Of a DNA stretch of 64,000 bases, positions 62,621 to 64,000 are shown piece after piece. The first letter of the stretch is position 1; the number at the start of each line of letters is the position of its first letter. The position numbers and the translations under genes were made by a program. The notes under the pieces were generated by a model. The model worked only from the letters and a program-made list of their open reading frames with translations, had not been told where the DNA came from and did no database searches. The DNA is from a bacterium UBP2_UBA2255 (GTDB lineage Bacteria; Edwardsbacteria; AC1; EtOH8), in NCBI GenBank assembly GCA_002347565.1, contig DDXR01000049.1, positions 42,743 through 106,742 of the forward strand, written 5' to 3'.

Positions 62621-63067
62621 ATGGCACCGTTCAACAAGACCAAGAAATTCGGCAAGCCGTCCTTCAGCCGGCCGGACAGCCGGGCCCCGCGGAAGTTCGG
62701 CGCCGGACCGCGCCCGGCGGGCGGGCCCAAACGCTTCGGCGGGGGGCCGCGCGCAGCGGGCGCCCGGACGTTCGGCAAGCCGCCCTTCGACAAACAGCTG
62801 TTCAAGGCCACCTGCGCCAGCTGCGGCAATCCCTGCGAGGTGCCGTTCCGGCCGTCCGGCGAGAAGCCGGTCTACTGCCGCGACTGTTTCCGCCGGCAGG
62901 AGGGCGACGGCCCGGCACGCCCCGCGTTCCGCCGCGACGACGCGCCCCGGCCGATGCGCCCCGCGTTCCGCCGTCCCGAGCCGGCCGGCCCCGGCAACCT
63001 GGAGAAGGAGCTGGAGCGCATCAACCTCAAGCTGGACCGGATCCTGCGGGCACTAGAAGGCAATTGA
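62621..63067 (+). CDS. Zinc-ribbon protein, CxxC-x17-CxxC type
   Basis: 148 aa. A basic, Gly/Pro/Arg-rich, probably disordered N-terminus (1-60) leads to a zinc-binding domain 'CASCGNPCEVPFRP...KPVYCRDCF', where the Cys pairs 65/68 and 86/89 are 17 residues apart. A second disordered stretch and a short helix (about 125-146) follow. Such proteins are frequent in candidate phyla and may bind nucleic acid through the basic tails. An overlapping frame from 62610 is also open, but its composition is not protein-like. Confidence 0.85.
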   Translation: MAPFNKTKKFGKPSFSRPDSRAPRKFGAGPRPAGGPKRFGGGPRAAGARTFGKPPFDKQLFKATCASCGNPCEVPFRPSGEKPVYCRDCFRRQEGDGPARPAFRRDDAPRPMRPAFRRPEPAGPGNLEKELERINLKLDRILRALEGN

Positions 63068-63083
63068 TTCATAAGGAACCGAC

Positions 63084-64000
<917 letters not shown>

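Noticed and set aside
62610..63056. Alternative frame over the zinc-ribbon gene
   Set aside because: It is Ser/Arg/Pro-rich without motifs, while the other frame encodes the CxxC-x17-CxxC domain.

Overview
The window comes from a GC-rich bacterial chromosome, and every protein gene I can support is on the + strand. The lineage is not resolved. A V/A-type ATPase operon, a secreted subtilisin with a FlgD/Por-like C-terminal domain, a CxxC-x17-CxxC zinc-ribbon protein and a cmk-plsC-ispH-rpsA cluster together suggest a candidate phylum near the FCB group (Edwardsbacteria, TA06 or WOR-3-like lineages are examples). This is inference; no rRNA or other taxonomic marker was compared.

Layout. (1) 1-2849: the end of a pyrimidine-nucleoside phosphorylase gene, then an SDR reductase, an RmlC-like sugar epimerase and an LhgO-like FAD oxidoreductase. 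(2) 2850-3295: a perfect hairpin, a consensus sigma70 promoter, a structured RNA of about 190 nt that ends in a strong intrinsic terminator, and a dyad element. (3) 3296-33807: a 30-kb surface-polysaccharide cluster. It holds an SLBB export protein, two Wzz-like proteins, two Wzx flippases, three Wzy/ligase-like proteins, a polyprenyl-phosphate sugar-1-phosphate transferase and seven glycosyltransferases. It also holds GDP-fucose synthase, a WecD/WecE pair (predicted dTDP-Fuc4NAc), AsnB, three methyltransferases, and a FabH/ACP/acyltransferase set. Two AT-richer patches (about 5.5-8.1 kb and 10.3-12.1 kb) suggest mosaic assembly.

(4) 33811-39101: a promoter followed by hisC-cmk-plsC-ispH-rpsA and a terminator. 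(5) 39126-41373: a secreted subtilisin with its own promoter, and a small exported protein. (6) 41391-41654, minus strand: a consensus promoter, an RNA of about 180-230 nt whose ends pair in a 13-bp stem, and a terminator; this is a good 6S RNA candidate. (7) 41724-47398: ispG and a multi-pass membrane protein, then birA-coaX-rng from a second promoter. (8) A tRNA-Leu(GAG) gene, a TPR protein and a J-domain/TPR protein.

(9) 49500-64000: a V/A-type ATPase operon in the order roadblock-H-I-K-E-C-[four membrane genes, two roadblock-like genes]-F-[lipoprotein]-A-[DHH phosphoesterase, MazG-like, zinc ribbon]-B. The window ends inside subunit B. The ring subunit carries residues typical of Na+-binding rotors. 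The accessory genes between C and F, including an FnIII-domain membrane protein and three further membrane proteins of unknown function, are the most likely undescribed system here. The two non-coding RNAs are the next best leads.
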